From assembly GCF_000374805.1 (NCBI RefSeq), contig NZ_KB895347.1, positions 1-64,000 of the forward strand: a stretch of 64,000 nt of DNA. The letters are read 5' to 3'. A program made the translations under genes and the position numbers. Position 1 is the stretch's first letter. Each line of letters opens with the position of its first letter. The DNA is from Chitiniphilus shinanonensis DSM 23277 (lineage in GTDB: Bacteria > Pseudomonadota > Gammaproteobacteria > Burkholderiales > Chitinibacteraceae). Shown here piece by piece: positions 1-9,244 of the stretch. A model generated the notes under the pieces. The model made no database searches and was not told the DNA's origin. It was given only the letters and a program-made list of their open reading frames with translations.

Positions 1-615
1 GGCATCAATTACGACCACGAATTCGGCATCGACTACACCTTGCGCTGGGCGGGCGATGCAAAAGGCGAGGCGATCGGCAGCGGCAGCGTCGGGCCCTTCG
101 AGGACAGCGGGCAGAACTGCTGCATCAGCCTGCCCAGGCAGTGGCATCCGGGGCTCAAGTTGAAGGTGGAATGGGTGGCATTGGACCTGTCCACCCGCAA
201 GAGCGACGAATGGAAGACCGAGAACCTGCAAACGGAACTGGCGGTGCCGGAATACACGGTGCCGGGCGATCTCTACGTGTTGTTTTATCCGGGCAAGCAG
301 GTGGAAATCCTGGTGTCGGCGCACGAGCCGGGAACGCCGGGTTGGCTGGGGCGGGAGAAGCTGGGGCCGTTGGAGGCTTGCGTGGCGAGGCATGGGGAAA
401 AGGAATGTATGAAGAGCTTTCCGAAGTATCCAAGGGATTCATATGAGGCTCGTGCTCAACGATTTAGAGAGTCATGCACTGAGGAACGGCTTGCAGAGTC
501 CTCTAACCCCGAAGGTAATAGGCTGGCCTGCCAGGAATTTGTAAAAATGTGCAAAGAAAAATGGGCAATAAAAGAAAAAAAAATGTGTGAATTGAACTTT
601 AAGGAAGAGGAATGA
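1..615 (+). CDS. DUF3304 domain protein, 5' end outside the window (probable T6SS lipase partner)
   Basis: The reading frame is open from base 1, so the start lies upstream. The visible 204 codons begin GINYDHEFGIDY and continue into a CCISLPRQW segment and a PGLKLKVEW segment, a pattern I associate with DUF3304 proteins. These are usually small lipoproteins encoded beside DUF2235 type VI effectors and are thought to act as partner or immunity proteins. The stop overlaps the ATG of the lipase gene (ATGA), which supports coupled translation. The last 200 bases (from about 410) turn AT-rich and Lys/Glu-rich, unlike the first half. The signal peptide or lipobox cannot be judged because the N-terminus is missing. 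Family call is moderate; the immunity role is inference. Confidence 0.65.
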   Translation, partial: GINYDHEFGIDYTLRWAGDAKGEAIGSGSVGPFEDSGQNCCISLPRQWHPGLKLKVEWVALDLSTRKSDEWKTENLQTELAVPEYTVPGDLYVLFYPGKQVEILVSAHEPGTPGWLGREKLGPLEACVARHGEKECMKSFPKYPRDSYEARAQRFRESCTEERLAESSNPEGNRLACQEFVKMCKEKWAIKEKKMCELNFKEEE

Positions 616-2987
616 GTGCGCGATTTTCCGAAAAGTGCAAGTCTAATCCTCTTTTGTTGGAAACAAATGAGAGATTGATCCTTGAAGCAAACCTTGATGA
701 GCCCCCTTGCCACACCTGCGAAGAAGACATCTACCTAGGCTTCTTTTTCGACGGCACCAACAACAACAAGTATCGCGATACCGGTGGCAGCAGCCATTCC
801 AACGTGGCGCGGCTGTATGAGGTCTATGCCGGCGAGCCGACGGTGCGGCAGCTCGGCATTGTCAGGGGCGCGCCCCAGCCCGACGAAAATCCTGCATGGC
901 CGCGGGAACCGGCCAGTGATAGGAAAAATTATCGCAAGACCTACATCCCCGGCGTCGGCACGCCGTTCAGGGAGCTGGGCGATACAGGCATCAACGGTGT
1001 CGTGGCCGAAAACGGCCAGCAGCGCGACGTGTCGGATCGCAAATGGGGCCTTGCCGCCTCCAAGCATGGCGAGGCGCGGATCTGCTGGGCCTTGTTGCAG
1101 GTGATCAATCATCTGCACAGCATCCTCGGCACGCCCGACCCCAAGCGCTGGGAAAACGACGCCAGGCTGGTTCGGGACATCGCCGATTCCAACAATAGTC
1201 AAGAGGCCCGCAGGCAGGTACTGAGGCAGCGCGCCGCCGAACTGCTCCAGGCGATCAACCGGAAACAGCCGCTCAACCGCCGCACGCCGAAGATCCGCCG
1301 CATCCGGGTGTCGATCTTCGGCTTCTCGCGCGGCGCGGCCAAGGCACGGGTGTTCCTGAACTGGCTGCTCGAAGCCTACGGCGGCGGCATCGCCGGCATG
1401 CCGCTGAAGGTGGATTTCGTCGGGGTGTTCGATACCGTGGCGTCGGTCGGTGTGGCCAACTGGGGGCCGGCGCTGGGCATGGACGGCCACTACAGCTGGG
1501 CCACCATCCGGAACATGGCGATTCCCGACGGCATCCGTTGCGTGCATCTGGTGGCCGCGCACGAGGTACGCGGATCGTTCCCGCTGGATTCGATCGGCGG
1601 CGGCAGCCTGCGCAAGGAGGTGGTCTACCCCGGCGTGCACTCGGACGTGGGCGGCGGCTATCCGCCGAAGGACCAGGGGCGGGCGGTGGGGGGCGACCAC
1701 GAGAAGCTGTCGCAGCTCACGCTGGCGCAGATGTACCGCGAGGCGCTGATCGCCGGGGTGCCGCTGCTGCTGCCCGACGAATTCAACACCGCCGCGCGGC
1801 GGAACAACTTCAAGGTCGCCCCTTCGACCATCGCCGCCGTCAACGCCTACATCGACGCCACGCCGCTCGATGCCCGGCAGTTTCCGCCGACCACGCCGCC
1901 GAGCAAGGTGGACCGCAATACGCTGTATCCGGTCGAGCGCCAGCCCCGTGCCTCGCTGGCCCAGCTCATGCATCACCATCAGGGGGTCTACCTGAGGTGG
2001 CGTTATGCGATGCTGGGCAGGATCCATCAACTGCCCAACCTGACCGGCACGGCCACGGTGTCGCGCGATCAGGATGTCGAGGATTTCCGGATGACCGATG
2101 CGCAATTGAGAAAGGAAGTCGAATTTCTCAATTCGAAGAAGACCTGGGCGGACTACGCATCGCTGGTCAGCGCCGGCGGGATGCTCCGGCAGGGCGGTGA
2201 AGCCGCACTCACCAACCAGAAGCGCACGGAATGGGCGCAGGGCATCAAGCAGCAATGGGAAGCCGGCGCCACGCAAAGAGCACCGGCCGCCGCCGATCAC
2301 CTGTTCACCCACCTGATGCACGATTCGCGCTCCTGGTTCAAGCCGTTCAGCGTGGACGACGCGGACTGGTTTCCGCCCGGCGACGGACAGCGCAGGGAGC
2401 GCGACCGGCGCATCGCCGCGCACCAGCGCGACCTGGAGCAATACCGGCGGCAGAAGGCGGCCGCCAGTGCGCCGCCGGTGCCGGGCATCAAGCCGGTGCC
2501 GGCGCCGCTGCCGGGCATCCCCAGGCCCGACTGGGATGCGGCGATCCGGCGCGAGCAGGCCGCCATCGAGGGCCTGAGGAACGGCAGCACGCCGGTGCTG
2601 ATCCCGAAAGGCCAGAACCTCGACAAGGGCCTGGCGGTGGAAAGCGGGCACGAGCCCTGGTTCATGTTCGGCTACCTGCGGCGGCGGGCGGTGTTCTACG
2701 GCGAGGGCGCGATCAGGAACGTGACCGCCGAGGAAAGCCAGCAGGACCAGATCGCCGAGATCGAGGAGAACGGCAGGCAGGCGCGCGCGCGGATGCGCGA
2801 AAACGAGACCCGCCGCTACGAGCACATGCGCCAGCAGCAGGAGCAGGGCATGGCGCGGGTCAGGCAGCGCTATATGGATCGGCAGATATCCGATGTCGAA
2901 TACGCCGACTACATGAAGGTATCGCAGTCGCGGATGCAGGAGGCGAAGGTGGACTATGAGCGCACCATGGAGGCCCTCAGCCGCTGA
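612..2987 (+). CDS. DUF2235 / Tle1-like phospholipase effector of type VI secretion
   Basis: 791-residue alpha/beta-hydrolase of the DUF2235 (Tle1-like) family. The N-terminal catalytic region (about residues 35-400) begins with the characteristic LGFFFDGTNNN segment. It shows the GFSRG nucleophile elbow (Ser239), a likely catalytic Asp (VGVFDTV, Asp274) and a likely catalytic His (GVHSDVGGGY, His343). The C-terminal part (about 690-790) is charged, Gln/Arg/Glu-rich and probably helical or coiled coil. Relatives hydrolyse phospholipids after delivery by the type VI apparatus. There is no signal peptide, as expected for a T6SS cargo. The ATG overlaps the stop of the DUF3304 gene. The first 40 codons lie in AT-rich sequence. 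No VgrG or PAAR gene is visible, so delivery is inferred from the family. Confidence 0.85.
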   Translation: MSARFSEKCKSNPLLLETNERLILEANLDEPPCHTCEEDIYLGFFFDGTNNNKYRDTGGSSHSNVARLYEVYAGEPTVRQLGIVRGAPQPDENPAWPREPASDRKNYRKTYIPGVGTPFRELGDTGINGVVAENGQQRDVSDRKWGLAASKHGEARICWALLQVINHLHSILGTPDPKRWENDARLVRDIADSNNSQEARRQVLRQRAAELLQAINRKQPLNRRTPKIRRIRVSIFGFSRGAAKARVFLNWLLEAYGGGIAGMPLKVDFVGVFDTVASVGVANWGPALGMDGHYSWATIRNMAIPDGIRCVHLVAAHEVRGSFPLDSIGGGSLRKEVVYPGVHSDVGGGYPPKDQGRAVGGDHEKLSQLTLAQMYREALIAGVPLLLPDEFNTAARRNNFKVAPSTIAAVNAYIDATPLDARQFPPTTPPSKVDRNTLYPVERQPRASLAQLMHHHQGVYLRWRYAMLGRIHQLPNLTGTATVSRDQDVEDFRMTDAQLRKEVEFLNSKKTWADYASLVSAGGMLRQGGEAALTNQKRTEWAQGIKQQWEAGATQRAPAAADHLFTHLMHDSRSWFKPFSVDDADWFPPGDGQRRERDRRIAAHQRDLEQYRRQKAAASAPPVPGIKPVPAPLPGIPRPDWDAAIRREQAAIEGLRNGSTPVLIPKGQNLDKGLAVESGHEPWFMFGYLRRRAVFYGEGAIRNVTAEESQQDQIAEIEENGRQARARMRENETRRYEHMRQQQEQGMARVRQRYMDRQISDVEYADYMKVSQSRMQEAKVDYERTMEALSR

Positions 2988-3055
2988 TCCGGGCGGCCGC
3001 GCCGCACGCTGGCGGGCTCGATGTCGTTGGCGCTGTCGCGGTGGCGGGGAACACG

Positions 3056-3083
3056 AAAAAGGGAGGCATCCGCCTCCCTTTTT
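3056..3083. terminator. Bidirectional intrinsic terminator between convergent genes
   Basis: Seven-base GC stem (GGGAGGC/GCCTCCC) with loop ATCC, flanked by five A on the left and five T on the right. It therefore works as an intrinsic terminator on both strands. It sits between the convergent lipase and TonB receptor genes. Confidence 0.85.
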
Positions 3084-3102
3084 CATGCCGTCCGCGCCGG
3101 TG

Positions 3103-5250
3103 TCAGAAGCGGTACTTGCCGGTGACGGTGTAGCTGCGTTCCTCGCCCAGCTGGTAGTTGCCGTAGGTGCGGCTGGCGAAGTATTCCTTGTCGAACAGGT
3201 TGTTCACGTTGAAGGCCACGCTCCACGGGCCGCGCTGCCAGCGCACCGCCAGGTCGGCCAGGGTGTAGCCGCCTTCGCGCGAAGTGTTCTCGGCGTCGTC
3301 CCAGCGTTCGCCGACGTAGCGCAGGCCGCCGCCCAGGCCGACGGCGCCGATCCCGGTGGGCACGGTGTAGTCCAGCCACAGCGCGGCCTGCTGGCGCGGC
3401 ACCTGCATGGGGGTCTTGCCCACTTCGTAGGAGTAGCTGCTTTCCAGCACTTCGGCGTCGGTGAAGGTGTACGAGACGATGCCCTTGAGCCGCGGCGTGA
3501 GCTGCGCCTTGCCTTCCAGCTCGACGCCGCGCGAGCGGATCTTGCCGGTCTGCTTGGCGGTCCAGCTGTCGGCGTCGTCGTAGGTGACCACGTCGCGCTT
3601 GGTCAGCGAGTACACCGCGCCGGTGACCATCCAGTTGGCGCCGTTGGGTTGGATCTTGACCCCGGCCTCGATCTGCTCGGCGCGCGACGGATCGAACAGC
3701 GTGCCGTATTCGTCGATGAAGTTGGGCAGGAACGACTGGGCGTAGCTGATGTAGGGCGCGACGCCGTTGGGCGCCAGATAGGTCAGGCCCAGGCGGCCGG
3801 TGAAGGCCGAATCGGACTGGCTGGCGGAGTTGTTGCCCAGGTGGTCGTCGTAGTCGAGCTTCACCTTGTCCCAGCGCCCGCCGGCGGTCAGCAGCCACTG
3901 CTCGTTGAAGCGGATCTGATCCTGGGCGTAGAAGCCCAGCTGGCGGATGGTGCGGGTGCCGTCGGCGGCCACCTGGTCGGGCTCGGGGATGGATTGGCGG
4001 TAGATCGGGTCGAGAATGTCCAGGCTGGGCGTGTTGTTGCTGTAGCTGGACACGGCGTCGCCGGACATGTGATCCCAGTCGAAGCCGAACAGCAGGGTGT
4101 GGATCACCGGGCCGGTCTGCACGTGGCCCTGCACGTTGGTGTCGATGGTCCACTGGTCGAGGTCTTCGTCCTCGTGCCAGGCGGTGCGCAGCAGGGTGCG
4201 GCCGTCGCTGTCCAGGCTGGACTTGATGTGGTGCTTGTCGGCGTCGCGGTTGGCGTAGCGCAGGTTCTGGCGGAACTGCCACGCCTCGTTGAAGTCGTGC
4301 TCGAACTGGTAGCCGAAGGTGGCCGAGTTGATCTTGATTTGGCTGTAGTCCGGATCGCCTTCCTTGACGTGGGTGAGGCCGCCGTCCGGGCCGGTGATGT
4401 AGTTGATGTCGTCCGACGCATCGTTGCGCAGCACTTCGGCCAGCAGCGTGATCGAGGTGTCGGGCGAGACATCCCAGCGCAGCGACGGCGCCAGGTACAG
4501 GCGCTTCTGATAGGTGTCGTCGCCGTTCGGGTATTCCTCCTGGCTGTTGCTGTCCAGGCCCAGGGCGACGATGCGGTAGAGCACGCTGTTGTCGGCGGTC
4601 AGCGCGCCGCCGAAGTCCGCGGCGATCTGCCTGCGCTCGAAGCTGCCCAGCTGTACCTCCACCTCGCGCGGGGCGTCCAGGCTGGGGGTCTTGCTGACGC
4701 GGTTGACCACGCCGCCGGCGTCGCCGCGGCCGAACATCACCGACGCCGGGCCGCGCAGCACTTCGACGCGTTCCAGGCCGTACACCTCGGTGATCGGTTC
4801 CACGTAACCCAGGCCGGATTGGCGCAGGCCGTCGCGGAAGCTGCTGGTGGATTGCGCGTTGAAGCCGCGGATCAGCAGCCAGTCGTAGCCACGGATGTCG
4901 TAGCCCCAGTTGCTGACGGTGACGCCGGGGGTGTAGCGGATGGCTTCCAGCAGCGTGGTCGCGCCGCGGTCCTCGATCTCGTCGCGGCCCACCACCGAGA
5001 TCGATTGCGGGGTTTCGATCAGCGGAGTGTCGGTCTTGGTGGCGGTGGCGCTGCGCCTGGCCACGTAGCCCTGCACCGGGCCGGTGGGCGATTCGGCCGG
5101 CGCGGTCACGGTGACGGTGGGCAGGGTGACCTCGGCGGTATCCGGCGCGGCGGTGGCCAGCGTCGGGGCGAGTACCAGCGGGGCCAGGCGTACCGCGCGG
5201 GCGAGCGGCTTCAGGCGGAGCAGTCGGAAGGGGCGAGCAGGATGGGTCAT
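3103..5250 (-). CDS. TonB-dependent siderophore receptor
   Basis: 715-residue outer-membrane receptor. I start at the ATG at 5250, which gives a signal peptide (basic RLLRLKPLARAVR, then a hydrophobic run ending in ATAAP), rather than at the longer frame starting at 5394. The plug domain follows: PQSISVVGRDEI, then LLIRGFNAQ and VEVLRGPASVMFGRGDAGGVVN, the hallmark plug of siderophore receptors in the FhuE/FpvA class. The rest is a beta-barrel ending in an aromatic residue (TVTGKYRF), the usual outer-membrane insertion signal. There is no N-terminal signalling domain of the FpvA or FecA type, so transcriptional feedback through an anti-sigma factor is not expected. A putative Fur box at 5515 and a family A repeat lie in the long leader. 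Neighbouring siderophore genes suggest it imports the hydroxamate siderophore made by this locus. Confidence 0.92.
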   Translation of the reverse strand: MTHPARPFRLLRLKPLARAVRLAPLVLAPTLATAAPDTAEVTLPTVTVTAPAESPTGPVQGYVARRSATATKTDTPLIETPQSISVVGRDEIEDRGATTLLEAIRYTPGVTVSNWGYDIRGYDWLLIRGFNAQSTSSFRDGLRQSGLGYVEPITEVYGLERVEVLRGPASVMFGRGDAGGVVNRVSKTPSLDAPREVEVQLGSFERRQIAADFGGALTADNSVLYRIVALGLDSNSQEEYPNGDDTYQKRLYLAPSLRWDVSPDTSITLLAEVLRNDASDDINYITGPDGGLTHVKEGDPDYSQIKINSATFGYQFEHDFNEAWQFRQNLRYANRDADKHHIKSSLDSDGRTLLRTAWHEDEDLDQWTIDTNVQGHVQTGPVIHTLLFGFDWDHMSGDAVSSYSNNTPSLDILDPIYRQSIPEPDQVAADGTRTIRQLGFYAQDQIRFNEQWLLTAGGRWDKVKLDYDDHLGNNSASQSDSAFTGRLGLTYLAPNGVAPYISYAQSFLPNFIDEYGTLFDPSRAEQIEAGVKIQPNGANWMVTGAVYSLTKRDVVTYDDADSWTAKQTGKIRSRGVELEGKAQLTPRLKGIVSYTFTDAEVLESSYSYEVGKTPMQVPRQQAALWLDYTVPTGIGAVGLGGGLRYVGERWDDAENTSREGGYTLADLAVRWQRGPWSVAFNVNNLFDKEYFASRTYGNYQLGEERSYTVTGKYRF

Positions 5251-5387
5251 GGTCGGGTCAACGCGGGCTGGGAAAGATCGGTCGGTGCTGGCGCGGCCGG
5301 CAACACGACGCCCCGGGGTGCGCCGTGGCGCACGCTCCGGGGCGTGGAGGGCCACCGGCTGGCAAGCGGGAATCAGAATCGGTGCGG

Positions 5388-5508
5388 CTGACAAAACCCT
5401 TCTGGCGGTGTCGCGCGGGGGTATCGGGCCCCACTGGTCGCGTTACGCGTACGGCCTGCGTTCGCGCTTCTTGCCGGGGACCGCTTCGTCGGGCTTTATC
5501 AGGCTTAT
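5388..5508 (+). repeat. Family A dispersed intergenic repeat, copy 1
   Basis: Begins CTGACAAAACCC, contains the shared core (GTCGCGCG, CTGCGTTCGCGCTTCTTGCC, GACCGCTTCG) and ends in a diverged right terminus (GGGCTTTATCAGG). It lies inside the leader between the Fur box and the receptor start. Five more copies occur in this window at 8081, 12699, 32031, 47906 and 55456. Confidence 0.8.
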
Positions 5509-5514
5509 CTTGTT

Positions 5515-5533
5515 AATGGGAATTGTTCTCATT
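5515..5533 (-). promoter_or_regulatory. Putative Fur box upstream of the siderophore receptor
   Basis: AATGGGAATTGTTCTCATT is an imperfect 9-1-9 palindrome in which seven of nine arm positions pair. Its central 15 bases match 10 of the 14 defined positions of the TGATAATnATTATCA Fur consensus. It lies 265 bases upstream of the receptor start, on the far side of repeat copy A1, so the leader would be long if this is the operator. Confidence 0.65.
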
Positions 5534-5551
5534 TTGAAGGAAAAATGCGCA

Positions 5552-6850
5552 CTACGCCAGCATGTTGTACGGCCGCTCGTTGAAAGTCTGACTTTGCATT
5601 GACGCCGGCCCCAAAAGCGCATCGCAGATTTCGCCGCTGCGCACCGAGGTCAGCGACAGCAGGGTGTCGCTCAGGCCGTGGCTGGATTCGCACGCGCCTT
5701 GCAGGAACACCTTGGGCCTGAAGCCGTCGCGGGTCTTCAGCCGGTAGTCGCGCTTGATGTCGAAATCGCACAGGTGCGGCGCCAGCGCGCCGAGCAGGTC
5801 GCGGTGCCGGGTGCGCTCGTAGCCGGTGGCCAGCACCACCGCGTCGTAGCGCACGCTGTGCTCCAGCCCGCCGTTCAGGTCGAGCAGCGCCAGGTGCACG
5901 CCGTCGGCGCGGGCCTGCGCGTCGGCCACCTGGTGGCGGCGCAGGAAGCGGTGGCGCGGGCGGCCGCTGACGCGCTGGCGGTAGAACACCTGGAAGATCT
6001 GCTCGATCAGGTCCAGATCGGGGCACGCGTAGTTGGTGTGCCAGAACTCGCGCAGCAGCTCGTCGCGCTCGTGCTGGGCGCGGCCGTATACGTGGTCGAC
6101 GAAATCGGCGTCGAAGATCTGGTTGGAGAACGGGCTGTCGTCGGCCGGCTTGATCGCCCGCGCGCGCATGATCAGGTCCACCTGGGTGTGCGGATTGCGG
6201 CCGTGCAGGTCCATGAAGATCTCGGCGGCGCTCTGGCCGGCGCCGATCACCGCGATGCGGCGGGCCTCGGCGTTGGCGGCGATGTCGCGCAGGTAGCCGC
6301 TGGAATGCAGCACCCGGCTGTCGCCGCGCAGCGGCAGGAAGGTGTCGGGAATGCGCGCGGTGCCGCCCAGCCCCAGCACCAGGTTGCGCGTCAGCCGTTC
6401 GCGCACCTCGCCGTGGCGCTCGCGCGAGCGCACCCGCAGCAGCGCCACCTCGCCGCCGCGCGTCTCCGGCAGCACCTCGATCACTTCCTCGCCATACGCG
6501 CATTGCTCGTCGAACTGCGCCGCGGCCCACGACAGGTAGTCGTTGAACTCGTGGCGGCTGGGGAAGAAGGTCTTCAGGTTGATGAAATCCGGCAGGCGCG
6601 ACTTCTGGTGCAGGTAGTTGACGAAGGTGAAGCGGCTGGTGGGGTTGCGCAGCGTGACCAGGTCCTTGAGGAAGGAGATCTGCATGTGCGCGTGTTCCAG
6701 CAGCATGTCCTGGTGCCAGGCGAAGGCGGGCTGCTTTTCCAGGAACAACGCGTTGAGCGGCTGCCCGGCCTGGCGCCGCTCCTCCAGCGCGATGGCCAGC
6801 GCGAGGTTGGACGGGCCGAAGCCGATACCGATCAGGTCGTGGACGAACAT
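5552..6850 (-). CDS. L-ornithine/L-lysine N-monooxygenase (siderophore hydroxamate synthesis)
   Basis: 432-residue flavin monooxygenase that hydroxylates the side-chain amine of ornithine or lysine, the first step towards a hydroxamate ligand. The N-terminal FAD motif is GIGFGPSNLALAIAL (about residues 7-21). The substrate-side block QISFLKDLVTLRNPTS follows, an NADPH-binding GAGQSAAEIF lies mid-protein, and the family ATGYERT motif is near the C-terminus. The length matches PvdA/IucD enzymes. The start at 6850 is preceded by AAGGAG and overlaps the stop of the acetyltransferase gene by one base (TGATG). The adjacent PvdF-like formyltransferase argues for ornithine as substrate, but lysine cannot be excluded from sequence reading alone. 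Confidence 0.9.
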   Translation of the reverse strand: MFVHDLIGIGFGPSNLALAIALEERRQAGQPLNALFLEKQPAFAWHQDMLLEHAHMQISFLKDLVTLRNPTSRFTFVNYLHQKSRLPDFINLKTFFPSRHEFNDYLSWAAAQFDEQCAYGEEVIEVLPETRGGEVALLRVRSRERHGEVRERLTRNLVLGLGGTARIPDTFLPLRGDSRVLHSSGYLRDIAANAEARRIAVIGAGQSAAEIFMDLHGRNPHTQVDLIMRARAIKPADDSPFSNQIFDADFVDHVYGRAQHERDELLREFWHTNYACPDLDLIEQIFQVFYRQRVSGRPRHRFLRRHQVADAQARADGVHLALLDLNGGLEHSVRYDAVVLATGYERTRHRDLLGALAPHLCDFDIKRDYRLKTRDGFRPKVFLQGACESSHGLSDTLLSLTSVRSGEICDALLGPASMQSQTFNERPYNMLA

Positions 6851-7944
6851 CACATGCTCCTTGCGGAAGGAAGGGGGGCGTCGCGGCGGGGCCACCACAG
6901 CGCATCGGTGAAATAGCGTTCGCGCAGCAGCGTCACCAGCAGCGCGCGCTTGTGCGGGAAATCGAATTCCTTGACCTTGGCGTAGCCCGAGCGGTCCAGG
7001 TTGCGGATCTGCTGGGCATGGTCGTTGCGCGGCTCGCCGACGATGCGCTGGGTGCGCGCGTCGTCCAGGAACAGGTAATGCGAGATCGAGGTCAGCCACG
7101 CCACCGCCACGGCCTTGCCGCGATACGCCGGCTCGCCCACCAGCACGTGCCAGCCGCGGTCGTAGTCGGCGGCGTCGCAGAACGGCGCGATGCGGTTCTC
7201 CTTGGCCCAGTACGCCTCGAAGTAGGCGAACGGCTCGCCGTCCAGGCTGGCGATCATCGGATAGATGTGCGGATTGGCCGCCAGCTCCGCCAGATAGCGG
7301 CGGTGCTGGGCCAGGTCGCCTTGCTCCTGCCAGATCTGCGCCACCGCCGGGTCGTTCATCCAGCGGTTGAACATCGCCAGGTCGGCGTCGGGATCGAGCG
7401 CGCGGAAGGAAAAGGTGCGCCCCAGCCACGGGATGAAGCGCTGGTACAGCGCCCCGGCTGGCTTGGGACGGCGGCGCGGATGGCGCTGGCCGTGGCTGAG
7501 CACGTATTGCTGCGCCATCGCCGGCCGGGCCTGCGGCAGCCACAGCGCCGGCTGTTGCCACAGCAGCTCGCGCTGCGCCAGCCAGGTGCCCGGCGCGTCG
7601 TCGAGCAGCACACCGCTGTCGCGCAGCGCCGCCGGCGCGGTCAGGCCGGCCACGCGGCACGCGGCATGGCGCGGGTGGAAGCTGAACGCCGCCTCCAGCG
7701 CCGCCAGCAGCAGCGGCGCCAGCGCGGCGTCGTCGCGTGGCGGGCCTTGCCAGCGCAGCACCAGCCCGGCGCCGTCCTCGGCCAGCGCGCAGCGCCCCAG
7801 CTCGTCGCCGGCGGCGTCGCTCAGCCGCAGCGACGCGCCGTCGCGCAGCACCCTGACCGGCGTGCCGTGCGGATAGGCGGTGAAGGTATCCAGGTCGTGC
7901 CAGTCCAGCGGGTCATCGATCGGGGGGGCGTCGGCGGGGTGCAT
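6850..7944 (-). CDS. IucB-type GNAT acetyltransferase of siderophore biosynthesis
   Basis: 364-residue protein. I start at the ATG at 7944, which has AAGGAA five bases upstream; the frame is open further upstream without support. The C-terminal half (from about residue 170) reads FSFRALDPDADLAMFNRWMN, then IYPMIASLDGEPFAYFEAYW and YRGKAVAVAWLTSI. This is the Acetyltransf_8 fold of IucB/RhbD enzymes that acetylate N-hydroxylated lysine or ornithine. The N-terminal third is a poorly conserved extension seen in some relatives. It is translationally coupled to the monooxygenase downstream. Having both an acetyltransferase and a formyltransferase in one locus suggests two different hydroxamate caps. 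Confidence 0.85.
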   Translation of the reverse strand: MHPADAPPIDDPLDWHDLDTFTAYPHGTPVRVLRDGASLRLSDAAGDELGRCALAEDGAGLVLRWQGPPRDDAALAPLLLAALEAAFSFHPRHAACRVAGLTAPAALRDSGVLLDDAPGTWLAQRELLWQQPALWLPQARPAMAQQYVLSHGQRHPRRRPKPAGALYQRFIPWLGRTFSFRALDPDADLAMFNRWMNDPAVAQIWQEQGDLAQHRRYLAELAANPHIYPMIASLDGEPFAYFEAYWAKENRIAPFCDAADYDRGWHVLVGEPAYRGKAVAVAWLTSISHYLFLDDARTQRIVGEPRNDHAQQIRNLDRSGYAKVKEFDFPHKRALLVTLLRERYFTDALWWPRRDAPLPSARSM

Positions 7945-8080
7945 GCGGGTTCCTTGTCGCAGTGGACGAAGCGCCGGCCGGCCGGGGCGAAGAGGGCCAA
8001 CGGACGGGGGCCGGCAGCGCCGGAGCGGCGCGTGTCGTTCATGTCCAGGCAAGACGGCGCGCCCGATGTTTTGTTTAGGC

Positions 8081-8204
8081 GCGGCCAGCAAAACCCTCCT
8101 GGCGGCGTCGCGCGGGGGCGCTGAGCCTTACTTGCCGTCCTACACGTACTGTCTGCGTTTCGAGCTTCTTGCCGGGACCGCTGCGCCGGGTTTTGTTGGC
8201 CGCT
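8081..8204 (+). repeat. Family A dispersed intergenic repeat, copy 2
   Basis: Ends GCGGCCAGCAAAACCC on the left and GGGTTTTGTTGGCCGC on the right, a 16-base terminal inverted repeat with one mismatch. The body has the shared CTTGCCG, GTACTGTCTGCGTTTC and CTTGCCGGGACCGC segments. It occupies much of the 418-base divergent region between the acetyltransferase and formyltransferase genes; I found no convincing Fur box in that region. Confidence 0.88.
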
Positions 8205-8362
8205 CCTGGGCGCGGCCGTGGCAACGGCCCGCCTTCGGGGACGGTGGGACAGGCGTGGGTAAACAATCCGGCGACCAATCCGTCTGGGAGGGGATGAGCG
8301 CCGCCCCGGCCGCCGTGCGCGGACGGTGGCGGCCATCCCCGCCCACCTGGATTTGCTTGGAT

Positions 8363-9244
8363 ATGTCGAAGACAAAACTCGTCTACATCTGGTCCTTGCG
8401 CAACGCCGCCGCCGACCAGGCCGGACGGCACATCGCGTACAAGGGCGAACAGCGCTACATGCAGTCGCCGCTGGAACACCTGGCCCATCTGCTGAACGAC
8501 ACCTGGCTTGGCGACGTGTACACCCTGGCCGGCGTGATCCACGACGACGACGAACACCTGCCGCGCGACCGCGAGCGTCTGGGCGATTACGGCTTCAGCC
8601 CCCGTCCCGGCGCGCCGTGGTTCTACCCGGCCGGGCTGACGGTGCAGGGGCGACCGCTGGAAACGCTGCGCCACGCCGTGCCGTCCAGCTATCGCCGCCA
8701 CCCGCCGGGCGCGCCCGAGCGCGGGCCGGGCAAGCACGATTTCGAGCGCCGGCTGCACGACCGGCTGGTGGCGCTGGGCGCCGAGCTGGTGGTGCTGGAC
8801 GGCCTGCTGATCATCCTCGACGAACTGGTGCGGCCGGGCGCCGACTTCGCCCGCCGCATCGTCAACATCCATCCCGGCATCACCCGGCCCGATTCGCCGT
8901 TCCAGCGTCGCGGCGCCTACGCCACGCTGGACGCACTGTACGGCGCGCGCGGCCTGCGGGTGGACGACTGGGCCACGCTGCGCACCGTGCCCGCGCCGCG
9001 CATCCCGATGACCGGCGCGTCGTTCCATTACGTGGACAACGGCATCGACTCCGGCGAAGTGATCGTCGACGTGCTCGACACCCATATCGACCCGGCCGAC
9101 ACCATCCTCGAACTGCGCTGGAACAACTTCAACCGCAGCCTGTTCCCCGCGCTGGCGCAGGGCCTGGCGCACCTGGTCGGCGCCGGCCTGACCCGCGCAT
9201 CCGACACCCCGAACCCGCTCGAACCCGCCGAGTTGCTGCCATGA
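8363..9244 (+). CDS. PvdF-like N5-hydroxyornithine formyltransferase
   Basis: 293-residue protein whose N-terminus (KLVYIWSLRNAAADQAG, then GEQRYMQSPLEHL) resembles PvdF, the transformylase that caps N5-hydroxyornithine with a formyl group from formyl-tetrahydrofolate. The formyltransferase active-site block is visible as VNIHPGITRP near the middle, followed by a GASFHYVDNGIDSG segment with the conserved Asp-Ser-Gly. I chose the ATG at 8363 because the match to PvdF begins there; the frame is open back to 7880 without similarity. The stop overlaps the acylase start (ATGA), so the two are probably co-translated. Family call is good; the exact substrate is inferred from context. Confidence 0.85.
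   Translation: MSKTKLVYIWSLRNAAADQAGRHIAYKGEQRYMQSPLEHLAHLLNDTWLGDVYTLAGVIHDDDEHLPRDRERLGDYGFSPRPGAPWFYPAGLTVQGRPLETLRHAVPSSYRRHPPGAPERGPGKHDFERRLHDRLVALGAELVVLDGLLIILDELVRPGADFARRIVNIHPGITRPDSPFQRRGAYATLDALYGARGLRVDDWATLRTVPAPRIPMTGASFHYVDNGIDSGEVIVDVLDTHIDPADTILELRWNNFNRSLFPALAQGLAHLVGAGLTRASDTPNPLEPAELLP

Noticed and set aside
2956-5391. An 811-residue plus-strand frame opposite the TonB receptor
   Set aside because: Low-complexity reverse-frame composition; the minus-strand receptor has a signal peptide, plug motifs and a C-terminal barrel signature.
7945-8362. Search for a Fur box in the divergent acetyltransferase/formyltransferase gap
   Set aside because: No site with convincing palindromy was seen; most of the gap is repeat copy A2.
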